From assembly GCA_963978545.1 (NCBI GenBank), contig OZ021725.1:91685305-91749304 (forward strand): 64,000 nucleotides of DNA, read 5' to 3'. Below the pieces are notes generated by a model. That model saw nothing but the letters and a program-made list of their open reading frames with translations. It searched no databases and was not told the origin of the DNA. A program made the translations under genes and the position numbers. Positions 51,401 to 63,003 of the stretch are shown one piece after another. Each line of letters opens with the position of its first letter. Within the stretch, counting starts at the first letter, position 1. The stretch is from Linyphia triangularis. Taxonomy: Eukaryota; Arthropoda; Arachnida; Araneae; Linyphiidae.

Positions 51401-54400
51401 TCATACGATTAATATGGGGAAAATTTGAAACGAAACATTTTGAAACTGCACTTTTTGGACCACCTTTAGACCCACTTCTTATTTAGTTAGTGTTTTAAAA
51501 TTGGAATTGGAGTTTCTCCTATATATATGCTTCAATATCACAAACGGGAAAATTTTTTGAAAATTTTACTTTTTGATCAATAATTCATTGAATAGTCCGC
51601 CATGTGTTTTCAATGGGGGAATTGTATTGATGAGAAAATTGCTCAAATGCTTTCAAATTGTGAATTTGAGTTGGATATATGTTTTATAGTCATTCTTTTT
51701 ATAGTCATTTTATAGACCATTTTAATGTGGAAATCAATTCGGGTGATGATTTCTGTTACCCTAGCTGTAAGGAGATTGTAAAAGTTAGAAAATTTAGAAG
51801 CGTGAAATTTTTCATACGATTAACATGGGGAAAATTTAAAACGAAACATATTGAAAGTGCACTTTTTGGACCACCTTTAGACCCACTTCTTATTTAGTTA
51901 GTGTTTTAAAATTGGAATTAGAGTTTCTCCTATATATAAGCTTCAATATCACAAACGGGAAAAATTTTTGAAAATTTTAGTTTTTGATCAATAATTCATT
52001 GAATAGTCCGCCATGTGTTTTCAATGGGGGAATTGTATTTTTGAGAAAATTGCTCAAATGCTTTCAAATTGTGAATTTGAGTTGGATATATGTTTTATAG
52101 TCATTCTGGTACCAAATTTTAATTGAAAAAAAAGTATTCTAAAAATCAAAAATTCCATTTTTCGTATATCTTGAAATATTTCAGTTTCGAGTGTAATTGA
52201 ATGGAAGATTTCATTTTTAACAAATGGTTCCAAATTGTGTTTTTTATTCAAAAACACTTTAAAAATCAAACTAATTTCAAAATTTTGGCCAAAAAAATTA
52301 TTTTTGAATAGCTTTATGAGAAGTTGAAATTTTGGAACCAAAGCGCTCAGAAACTGTTTTTAAGTCTTTATTTTACTTAGCATTGCTTCGATTTTGAGTG
52401 CTAAAATACTATTTCATGAGCAAATTGATGATCAGAAAGAAATTGGGTGATGACTTTTATTATCCTAGGCAAAAATTAAGGTTAAAATTCGAAAATTGAG
52501 AATTTGAAAATTGCCTTAGGATTGGCAAGTTTAATGTATATTCAAAGGGATATAAAGACTTTTTTTTGTTAATAACTGAATTTTGAGTAGTAAAATTTCA
52601 TTTTAATGACCATTTTAATGTGGGAATCAATTCGGGTGATGATTTTTGTTACCCTAGCTGTAAAAAGATTGTAAAAGTTTGAAAATTTAGAAGTGTGAAA
52701 TTTTTCATACGATTAATATGGGGAAAATTTGAAACGAAACATTTTGAAAGTGCACTTTTTGGACCACATTTAGACCCACTTCTTATTTAGTTAGTGTTTT
52801 AAAATTGGAATTGGAGTTTCTCCTATATATATGCTTCAATATCACAAACGGGAAAAATTTTTGAAAATTTTACTTTTTGATCAATAATTCATTGAATAGT
52901 CCGCCATGTGTTTTCAATGGGGGAATTGTATTGATGAGAAAATTGCTCAAATGCTTTCAAATTGTGAATTTGAGTTGGATATATGTTTTATAGTCATTCT
53001 TTTTATAGTCATTTTATAGACCATTTTAATGTGGAAATCAATTCGGGTGATGATTTCTGTTACCCTAGCTGTAAAAAGATTGTAAAAGTTTGAAAATTTA
53101 GAAGTGTGAAATTTTTCATACGATTAACATGGGGAAAATTTAAAACGAAACATATTGAAAGTGCACTTTTTGGACCACCTTTAGACCCACTTCTTATTTA
53201 GTTAGTGTTTTAAAATTGGAATTAGCGTTTCTCCTATATATAAGCTTCAATATCACAAACGGGAAAATTTTTTGAAAATTTTAGTTTTTGATCAATAATT
53301 CATTGAATAGTCCGCCATTTGTTTTCAATGGGGGAATTGTATTTTTGAGAAAATTGCTCAAATGCTTTCAAATTGTGAATTTGAGTTGGATATATGTTTT
53401 ATAGTCATTCTGGTACCAAATTTTAATTAAAAAAAAGTATTCTAAAAATCAAAAATTCCATTTTTGGTATATCTTGAAATATTTCAGTTTCGAGTGTAAT
53501 TGAATGGAAGATTTCATTTTTAACAAATGGTTCCAAATTGTGTTTTTTATTCAAAAACACTTTAAAAATTAAACTAATTTCAAAATTTTGGCCAAAAAAA
53601 TTATTTTTGAATAGCTTTATGAGAAGTTGAAATTTTGAAATGAAAGCGCTCAGAAACTGTTTTTAAGTCTTTATTTTACTTAGCATTGCTTCGATTTTGA
53701 GTGCTAAAATACTATTTCATGAGCAAATTGATGATCAGAAAGAAATCGGGTGATGACTTTTATTATCCTAGGCAAAAATTGAGGTTAAAATTCGAAAATT
53801 GAGAATTTGAAAATTGCCTAATTATTGGCAAGTTTAATGTATATTCAAAGGGATATAAAGACTTTTTTTTGTTAATAACTGAATTTTGAGTAGTAAAATT
53901 TCATTTTAATGACCATTTTAATGTGGAAACCAATTCGGGTGATAATTTTTGTTACCCTAGCTGTAAAAAGATTGTAAAGTATCCATCAAAAATTCGTATA
54001 TCTTGAAATATTTCAGTTTCGAGTGTAATTGAATGGAAGATTTCATTTTTAACAAATGGTTCCAAATTGTGTTTTTTATTCAAAAACACTTTAAAAATTA
54101 AACTAATTTCAAAATTTTGGCCAAAAAAATTATTTTTGAATAGCTTTATGAGAAGTTGAAATTTTGAAATGAAAGCGCTCAGAAACTGTTTTTAAGTCTT
54201 TATTTTACTTAGCATTGCTTCGATTTTAAGTGCTAAAATACTATTTCATGAGCAAATTGATGATCAGAAAGAAATCGGGTGAAATTTGAAACGAAACATT
54301 TTGAAAGTGCACTTTTTGGACCACATTTAGACCCACTTCTTATTTAGTTAGTGTTTTAAAATTGGAATTGGAGTTTCTCCTATATATATGCTTCAATATC

Positions 54401-54455
54401 ACAAACGGGAAAAATTTTTGAAAATTTTACTTTTTGATCAATAATTCATTGAATA
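48472..54455 (+). repeat. 8.07-kb super-HOR, copy 3, truncated
   Basis: Unit starts are 48472 S, 48883 L893, 49776 S, 50187 XL; 51595 S, 52006 L893, 52899 S, 53310 shortened XL (1,146 bp). The first HOR looks identical to 40407-43529. The copy ends inside its second XL at a recombination joint at 54,282, so the final S-XL of the super-repeat is missing. Confidence 0.9.
54282..54282 (+). other. Recombination joint truncating an XL unit
   Basis: The sequence runs GAAATCGGGTGA and then AAATTTGAAACG. Normally GGGTGA continues into TGACTTTTATT, and AAATTTGAAACG follows GGGGA. At most 1-2 bp are shared at the joint. Everything downstream (GAAAGTGCAC, GACCACATTTAG) is of the L893-tail type, not the XL-tail type (GAAACTGCAC, GACCACCTTTAG). 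Downstream sequence matches 25,994 onward at an offset of 28,289 bp. Confidence 0.82.
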
Positions 54456-56567
54456 GTCCGCCATGTGTTTTCAATGGGGGAATTGTATTGATGAGAAAAT
54501 TGCTCAAATGCTTTCAAATTGTGAATTTGAGTTGGATATATGTTTTATAGTCATTCTTTTTATAGTCATTTTATAGACCATTTTAATGTGGAAATCAATT
54601 CGGGTGATGATTTCTGTTACCCTAGCTGTAAAAAGATTGTAAAAGTTAGAAAATTTAGAAGTGTGAAATTTTTCATACGATTAACATGGGGAAAATTTAA
54701 AACGAAACATATTGAAAGTGCACTTTTTGGACCACCTTTAGACCCACTTCTTATTTAGTTAGTGTTTTAAAATTGGAATTAGAGTTTCTCCTATATATAA
54801 GCTTCAATATCACAAACGGGAAAAATTTTTGAAAATTTTAGTTTTTGATCAATAATTCATTGAATAGTCCGCCATGTGTTTTCAATGGGGGAATTGTATT
54901 TTTGAGAAAATTGCTCAAATGCTTTCAAATTGTGAATTTGAGTTGGATATATGTTTTATAGTCATTCTGGTACCAAATTTTAATTAAAAAAAAAGTATTC
55001 TAAAAATCAAAAATTCCATTTTTCGTATATCTTGAAATATTTCAGTTTCGAGTGTAATTGAATGGAAGATTTCATTTTTAACAAATGGTTCCAAATTGTG
55101 TTTTTTATTCAAAAACACTTTAAAAATCAAACTAATTTCAAAATTTTGGCCAAAAAAATTATTTTTGAATAGCTTTATGAGAAGTTGAAATTTTGGAATG
55201 AAAGCGCTCAGAAATTGTTTTTAAGTCTTTATTTTACTTAGCATTGCTTCGATTTTGAGTGCTAAAATACTATTTCATGAGCAAATTGATGATCAGAAAG
55301 AAATCGGGTGATGACTTTTATTATCCTAGGCAAAAATTGAGGTTAAAATTCGAAAATTGAGAATTTGAAAATTGCCTAAGGATTGGCAAGTTTAATGTAT
55401 ATTCAAAGGGATATAAAGACTTTTTTTGGCAATAACTGAATTTTGAGTAGTAAAATTTCATTTTAATGTGGAAATCAATTCGGGTGATGATTTCTGTTTC
55501 CCTAGCTGTAAAAAGATTGTTAAAGTTTTAAAATTTAGAAGTGTGAAATTTTTCATACGATTAATATGGGGAAAATTTGAAACGAAACATTTTGAAAGTG
55601 CACTTTTTGGACCACCTTTAGACCCACTTCTTATTTAGTTAGTGTTATAAAATTGGAATTGGAGTTTCTCCTATATATAAGCTTACATATCACAAACGGG
55701 AAAAAATTTTGAAAATTTTACTTTTTGATCAATAATTCATTGAATAGTCCGCCATGCGTTTTCAATGGGGGAATTGTATTGATGAGAAAATTGCTCAAAT
55801 GCTTTCAAATTGTGAATTTGAGTTGGATATATGTTTTATAGTCATTCTTTTTATAGTCATTTTATAGACCATTTTAATGTGGAAATCAATTCGGGTGATG
55901 ATTTTTGTTACCCTAGCTGTAAAAAGATTGTAAAAGTTTGAAAATTTAGAAGTGTGAAATTTTCATATGATTAATATGGGGAAAATTTGAAACGAAACAT
56001 TTTGAAAGTGCACTTTTTGGACCACATTTAGACATACTTCTTATTTAGTTAGTGTTTTTAAATTGGAATTGGAGTTTCTCCTATATATAAGCTTCCATAT
56101 CACAAACGGGAAAATTTTTTGAGAATTTTACTTTTTGATCAATAATTCATTGAATAGTCCGCCATGTGTTTTCAATGGGGGAATTGTATTGATGAGAAAA
56201 TTGCTCAAATGCTTTCAAATTGTGAATTTGAGTTGGATATATGTTTTATAGTCATTCTTTTTACAGTCATTTTATAGACCATTTTAATGTGGAAATCAAT
56301 TCGGGTGATTATTTCTGTTACCCTAGCTGTAAAAAGATTGTAAAAGTTTGAAAATTTAGAAGTGTGAAATTTTTCATACGATTAACATGGGGAAAATTTA
56401 AAACGAAACATATTGAAAGTGCACTTTTTGGACCACCTTTAGACCCACTTCTTATTTAGTTAGTGTTTTAAAATTGGAATTAGAGTTTCTCCTATATATA
56501 AGCTTCAATATCACAAACGGGGAAAAATTTTGAAAATTTTAGTTTTTGATCAATAATTCATTGAATA
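54456..56567 (+). repeat. S-L880-S-S block with increased private variation
   Basis: Units start at 54456 (S, 411), 54867 (L, 880), 55747 (S, 410) and 56157 (S, 411). The first two match 26167-27457. The 55747 S has a beta tail with private changes TTTTCATATGATTAAT and AGACATACTTC. The 56157 S has TTTTTACAGTC and GGGTGATTATTTC. S followed by S recurs here, as in the 1,702-bp HOR. Confidence 0.86.
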
Positions 56568-58346
56568 GTCCGCCAGGTGTTTTCAATGGGGGAATTGTAT
56601 TTTTGAGAAAATTGCTCAAATGCTTTCAAATTGTGAATTTGAGTTGGATATATGTTTTATAGTCATTCTGGTACCAAATTTTAATTAAAAAAAAAGTATT
56701 CTAAAAATCTAAAATTCCATTTTTCGTATATTTTGAAATATTTCAGTTTCGAGTGTAATTGAATGGAAGATTTCATTTTTAACAAATGGTTCCAAATTGT
56801 GTTTTTTATTCAAAAACACTTTAAAAATTAAACTAATTTCAAAATTTTGGCCAAAATAATTATTTTTGAATAGCTTTATGAGAAGTTGAAATTTTGGAAT
56901 GAAAGCGCTCAGAAACTGTTTTTAAGTCTTTATTTTACTTAGCATTGTTTCGATTTTGAATGCTAAAATACTATTTCATGAGCAAATTGATGATCAGAAA
57001 GAAATCGGGTGATGACTTTTATTATCCTAAGCAAAAATTGAGGTTAAAATTCGAAAAAGGAGAATTTGAAAATTGCCTAACGATTGGCAAGTTTAATGTA
57101 TATTCAAAGGGATATAAAGACTTTTTTTTACAATAACTGAATTTTGAGTAGTAAAATTTCATTTTAATGTGGAAATCAATTCGGGTAATGATTTCTGTTT
57201 CCCTAGCTGTAAAAAGATTGTAAAAGTTGGAAAATTTAGAAGTGTGAAATTTTTCATACGATTAATATGGGGAAAATTTGAAACGAAACATTTTGAAAGT
57301 GCACTTTTTGGACCACCTTTAGACCCACTTCTTATTTAGTTAGTGTTTTAAAATTGGAATTGGAGTTTCTCCTATATCTATGCTTCAATATCACAAACGG
57401 GAAAATTTTTTGAAAATTTTACTTTTTGATCAATAATTCATTGAATAGTCCGCCATGTGTTTTCAATGGGGGAATTGTATTGATGAGAAAATTGCTCAAA
57501 TGCTTTCAAATTGTGAATTTGTGTTGGATATATGTTTTATAGTCATTCTTTTTATAGTCATTTTATAGACCATTTTAATGTGGAAATCAATTCGGGTGAT
57601 GATTTCTGTTACCCTAGCTGTAAAAAGATTGTAAAAGTTTGAAAATTTAGAAGTGTGAAATTTTTCATATGATTAACATGGGGAAAATTTAAAACGAAAC
57701 ATATTGAAAGTGCACTTTTTGGACCACCTTTAGACCCACTTCTTATTTAGTTAGTGTTTTAAAATTGGAATTAGAGTTTCTCCTATATATAAGCTTCAAT
57801 ATCACAAACGGGAAAATTTTTTGAAAATTTTAGTTTTTGATCAATAATTCATTGAATAGTCCGCCATTTGTTTTCAATGGGGGAATTGTATTTTTGAGAA
57901 AATTGCTCAAATGCTTTCAAATTGTGAATTTGAGTTGGATATATGTTTTATAGTCATTCTGGTACCAAATTTTAATTAAAAAAAAGTATTCTAAAAATCA
58001 AAAATTCCATTTTTGGTATATCTTGAAATATTTCAGTTTCGAGTGTAATTGAATGGAAGATTTCATTTTTAACAAATGGTTCCAAATTGTGTTTTTTATT
58101 CAAAAACACTTTAAAAATTAAACTAATTTCAAAATTTTGGCCAAAAAATTATTTTTGAATAGCTTTATGAGAAGTTGAAATTTTGAAATGAAAGCGCTCA
58201 GAAACTGTTTTTAAGTCTTTATTTTACTTAGCATTGCTTCGATTTTGAGTGCTAAAATACTATTTCATGAGCAAATTGATGATCAGAAAGAAATCGGGTG
58301 ATGACTTTTATTATCCTAGGCAAAAATTGAGGTTAAAATTCGAAAA
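56568..58346 (+). repeat. L880-S-XL(truncated) block, copy of 29,642-31,420
   Basis: Units start at 56568 (L, 880), 57448 (S, 411) and 57859 (XL type, cut after 488 bp). Shared rare variants with the 29.6-kb block are AAAATCTAAAATTCC, TATCCTAAGC, TTTTACAATAAC and CATATGATTAAC, all at a 26,926-bp offset. Differences include AGAG instead of AGTG near 57,774 and one fewer A near 58,148. The unit at 57859 shows CATTTTTGGTATATC, the mark of an XL first half, before the inversion cuts it. Confidence 0.87.
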
Positions 58347-59238
58347 CACATGGCGGACTATTCAATGAATTATTGATCAAAAAGTAAAATTTTCAAAATT
58401 TTTTCCCGTTTGTGATATGTAAGCTTATATATAGGAGAAACTCCAATTCCAATTTTATAACACTAACTAAATAAGAAGTGGGTCTAAAGGTGGTCCAAAA
58501 AGTGCACTTTCAAAATGTTTCGTTTCAAATTTTCCCCATATTAATCGTATGAAAAATTTCACACTTCTAAATTTTCAAACTTTTACAATCTTTTTACAGC
58601 TAGGGAAACAGAAATCATCACCCGAATTGATTTCCACATTAAAATGAAATTTTACTACTCAAAATTCAGTTATTGCCAAAAAAAGTCTTTATATCCCTTT
58701 GAATATACATTAAACTTGCCAATCCTTAGGCAATTTTCAAATTCTCAATTTTCGAATTTTAACCTCAATTTTCGCCTAGGATAATAAAAGTCATCACCCG
58801 ATTTCTTTCTGATCATCAATTTGCTCATGAAATAGTATTTTAGCACTCAAAATCGAAGAAATGCTAAGTAAAATAAAGACTTAAAAACAGTTTCTGAGCG
58901 CTTTCATTCCAAAATTTCAACTTCTCATAAAGCTATTCAAAAATAATTTTTTTGGCCAAAATTTTGAAATTAGTTTAATTTTTAAAGTGTTTTTGTATAA
59001 AAAACACAATTTGGAACCATTTGTTAAAAATGAAATCTTCCATTCAATTACACTCGAAACTGAAATATTTCAAGATATACGAAAAATGGAATTTTTGATT
59101 TTTAGAATACTTTTTTTTTAATTAAAATTTGGTACCAGAATGACTATAAAACATATATCCAACTCAAATTCACAATTTGAAAGCATTTGAGCAATTTTCT
59201 CAAAAATACAATTCCCTCATTGAAAACACATGGCGGAC
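57859..59238. repeat. Inverted repeat across the left inversion joint
   Basis: Plus arm 57,859-58,346 and minus arm 58,749-59,238 both run from an anchor to TTCGAAAA inside an L body, about 488 bp each, separated by about 402 bp of minus-strand L tail. The arms differ at several bases (GGTATATC against CGTATATC, among others). Confidence 0.78.
58342..58346. other. Left inversion joint with 5-bp microhomology
   Basis: Plus-strand sequence AAATTCGAAAA passes into CACATGGCGGAC, the reverse complement of the unit head. GAAAA belongs to both parents: the L body has TTCGAAAATTG and the inverted head has TTGAAAACACATGG. Short shared sequence at an orientation switch is typical of microhomology-mediated or replication-template-switch joining; the mechanism here is inference. 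Confidence 0.88.
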
Positions 59239-62200
59239 TATTCAATGAATTATTGATCAAAAACTAAAATTTTCAAAATTTTTTCCCGTTTGTGATATTG
59301 AAGCTTATATATAGGAGAAACTCTAATTCCAATTTTAAAACACTAACTAAATAAGAAAAGGGTCTAAAGGTGGTCCAAAAAGTGCACTTTCAATATGTTT
59401 CGTTTTAAATTTTCCCCATGTTAATCGTATGAAAAATTTCACACTTCTAAATTTTCAAACTTTTACAATCTTTTTACAGCTAGGGTAACAGAAATCATCA
59501 CCCGAATTGATTTCCACATTAAAATGGTCTATAAAATGACTATAAAAAGAATGACTATAAAACATATATCCAACTCAAATTCACAATTTGAAAGCATTTG
59601 AGCAATTTTCTCATCAATACAATTCCCCCATTGAAAACACATGGCGGACTATTCTATGAATTATTGATCAAAAAGTAAAATTTTCAAAATTTTTTCCCGT
59701 TTGTGATATGGAAGCTTATATATAGGAGAAACTCCAATTCCAATTTTAAAACACTAACAAAATAAGAAGTGGGTCTAAATGTGGTCCAAAAAGTACACTT
59801 TCAAAATGTTTCGTTTCAAATTTTCCCCATATTAATTGTATGAAAAATTTCACACTTCTAAATTTTCAAACTTTTACAATCTTTTTACAGCTAGGGTAAC
59901 AAAAATCATCACCCGAATTGATTTCCACATTAAAATGGTCATTAAAATGAAATTTTACTACTCAAAATTCAGTTATTAACAAAAAAAAGTCTTTATATCC
60001 CTTTGAATATACATTAAACTTGCCAATCCTAAGGCAATATTCAAATTCTCAATTTTCGAATTTTAACCTTAATTTTTGCCTAGGATAATAAAAGTCATCA
60101 CCCAATTTCTTTCTGATCATCAATTTGCTCATGAAATAGTATTTTAGCACTCAAAATCGAAGCAATGCTAAGTAAAATAAAGACTTAAAAACAGTTTCTG
60201 AGCGCTTTCGTTCCAAAATTTCAACTTCTCATAAAGCTATTCAAAAATAATTTTTTGGCCAAAATTTTGAAATTAGTTTGATTTTTAAAGTGTTTTTGAA
60301 TAAAAAACACAATTTGGAACCATTTGTTAAAAATGAAATCTTCCATTCAATTACACTCGAAACTGAAATATTTCAAGATATACGAAAAATGGAATTTTTG
60401 ATTTTTAGAATACTTTTTTTTTAATTAAAATTTGGTACCAGAATGACTATAAAACATATATCCAACTCAAATTCACAATTTGTAAGCATTTGAGCAATTT
60501 TCTCAAAAATATAATTCCCCCATTGAAAACACATGGCGGACCATTCAATGAATTATTGATCAAAAACTAAAATTTTCAAAAATTTTTCCCGTTTGTGATA
60601 TTGAAGCTTATATATAGGAGAAACACTAATTCCAATTTTAAAACACTTGCTAAATAAGAAGTGGGTCTAAAGGTGGTCCAAAAAGTACACTTTCAAAATG
60701 TTTCGTTTTAAACTTTCCCCATGTTAATCGTATGAAAATTTCACACTTCAAACTTTTACAATCTTTTTACAGCTAGGGTAACAGAAATCATCACCCGAAT
60801 TGATTTCCACATTAAAATGGTCTATAAAATGACTATAAAAAGAATTACTATAAAACATATATCCAACTCAAATTCACAATTTGAAAGCATTTGAGCAATT
60901 TTCTCATCAATACAATTCCCCCATTGAAAACGCATGGCGGACTATTCAATGAATTATTGATCAAAAAGTAAAATTTTCAAAATTTTTTCCCGTTTGTGAT
61001 ATGTAAGCTTATATATAGGAGAAACTCCAATTCCAATTTTATAACACTAACTAAATAAGAAGTGGGTCTAAAGGTGGTCCAAAAAGTGCACTTTCAAAAT
61101 GTTTCGTTTCAAATTTTCCCCATATTAATCGTATGAAAAATTTCACACTTCTAAATTTTCAAACTTTTACAATCTTTTTACAGCTAGGGAAACAGAAATA
61201 CACACCCGAATTGATTTCCACATTAAAATGAAATTTTACTACTCAAAATTCAGTTATTGCCAAAAAAAGTCTTTATATCCCTTTGAATATACATTAAACT
61301 TCCCAATCCTTAGGCAATTTTCAAATTCTCAATTTTCGAATTTTAACCTCAATTTTCGCCTAGGATAATAAAAGTCATCACCCGATTTCTTTCTGATCAT
61401 CAATTTGCTCATGAAATAGTATTTTAGCACTCAAAATCGAAGCAATGCTAAGTAAAATAAAGACTTAAAAACAGTTTCTGAGCGCTTTCATTCCAAAATT
61501 TCAACTTCTCATAAAGCTATTCAAAAATAATTTTTTTGGCCAAAATTTTGAAATTAGTTTATTTTTTAAAGTGTTTTTGAATAAAAAACACAATTTGGAA
61601 CTATTTGTTAAAAATGAAATCTTCCATTCAATTACACTCGAAACTGAAATATTTCAAGATATACGAAAAATGGAATTTTTGATTTTTAGAATACTTTTTT
61701 TTTAATTAAAATTTGGTACCAGAATGACTATAAAACATATATCCAACTCAAATTCACAATTTGAAAGCATTTGAGCAATTTTCTCAAAAATACAATTCCC
61801 CCTTTGAAACACATGGCGGACTATTCAATGAATTATTGATCAAAAACTAAAATTTTCAAAATTTTTTCCCGTTTGTGATATTGAAGCTTATATATAGGAG
61901 AAACTCTAATTCCAATTTTAAAACACTAACTAAATAAGAAGTGGGTCTAAAGGTGGTCCAAAAAGTGCACTTTCAAAATGTTTCGTTTTAAATTTTCCCC
62001 ATGTTAATCGTATGAAAAATTTCACACTTCTAAATTTTCAAACTTTTACAATCTTTTTACAGCTAGGGTAACAGAAATCATCACCCGAATTGATTTCCAC
62101 ATTAAAATGGTCTATAAAATGACTATAAAAAGAATGACTATAAAACATATATCCAACTCAAATTCACAATTTGAAAGCATTTGAGCAATTTTCTCATCAA

Positions 62201-62999
62201 TACAATTCCCCCATTGAAAACACATGGCGGACTATTCAATGAATTATTGATCAAAAACTAAAATTTTCAAAATTTTTTCCCGTTTGTGATATTGAAGCTT
62301 ATATATAGGAGAAACTCCAATTCCATTTTTAAAACACTAACAAAATATGAAGTGGGTCTAAATGTGGTCCAAAAAGTGCACTTTCAAAATGTTTCGTTTC
62401 AAATTTTCCCCATATTAATCGTATGAAAAATTTCACACTTCTAAATTTTCAAACTTTTACAATCTTTTTACAGCTAGGGAAACAGAAATCATCATCCGAA
62501 TTGATTTCCACATTAAAATGAAATTTTACTACTCAAAATTCAGTTATTGCCAAAAAAAGTCTTTATATCCCTTTGAATATACATTAAACTTGCCAATCCT
62601 TAGGCAATTTTCAAATTCTCAATTTTCGAATTTTAACCTCAATTTTTGCCTAGGATAATAAAAGTTATCACCCGATTTCTTTCTGATCATCAATTTGCTC
62701 ATGAAATAGTATTTTAGCACTCAAAATCGAAGCAATGCTAAGTAAAATAAAGACTTAAAAACAGTTTCTGAGCGCTTTCATTTCAAAATTTCAACTTCTC
62801 ATAAAGCTATTCAAAAATAATTTTTTTGGCCAAAATTTTGAAATTAGTTTAATTTTTAAAGTGTTTTTGAATAAAAAACACAATTTGGAACCATTTGTTA
62901 AAAATGAAATCTTCCATTCAATTACACTCGAAACTGAAATATTTCAAGATATACCAAAAATGGAATTTTTGATTTTTAGAATACTTTTTTTTAATTAAA
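58347..62999 (-). repeat. Inverted segment of the array (4.65 kb)
   Basis: The anchor appears as GGCGGAC throughout. Complete minus-strand units occupy 58,359-59,238 (L880), 59,239-59,649 (S), 59,650-60,541 (L892), 60,542-60,942 (S, 401), 60,943-61,821 (L879) and 61,822-62,232 (S); 62,233 to about 63,003 is a head-truncated L. L-S alternation is kept. Many private variants occur, for example near 58,855 (CGAAGAAATGC), 58,992 (TTTTGTATAAAA), 59,353 (AAGAAAAGGGTC), 59,653 (TATTCTATGAATT), 60,646 (CACTTGCTAAAT), 61,199 and 62,493 (ATCATCCGAATT). Confidence 0.92.
60542..60942 (-). repeat. S unit with 10-bp deletion (401 bp)
   Basis: In unit orientation the region reads GTTTGAAGTGTGAAATTTTC where other S units read GTTTGAAAATTTAGAAGTGTG. 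About nine bases are lost between repeated GA/GAA words, and one T is lost from the following T run. No other S unit in the window has this deletion. Confidence 0.8.
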
Positions 63000-63003
63000 A
63001 TTT
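63000..63003. other. Right inversion joint with 4-bp microhomology
   Basis: Minus-orientation sequence TTAATTAAAATTT (normally continuing GGTACC) passes into plus-orientation TTAACAAATGG (normally preceded by CATTT). ATTT is common to both. Together with the left joint this defines an inverted block cut at two different unit phases, so it is not a flip of whole units. Confidence 0.86.

Noticed and set aside
58346..58760. Left joint as a simple fold-back sequencing artefact
   Set aside because: A fold-back read gives a near-perfect palindrome with little or no spacer. Here the arms are separated by about 400 bp and differ at several bases, and orientation later returns to plus. Misassembly is still possible.
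58347..62999. Inverted segment as an inserted transposon
   Set aside because: It consists entirely of the same S and L units, has no terminal inverted repeats or target-site duplication, and encodes nothing.
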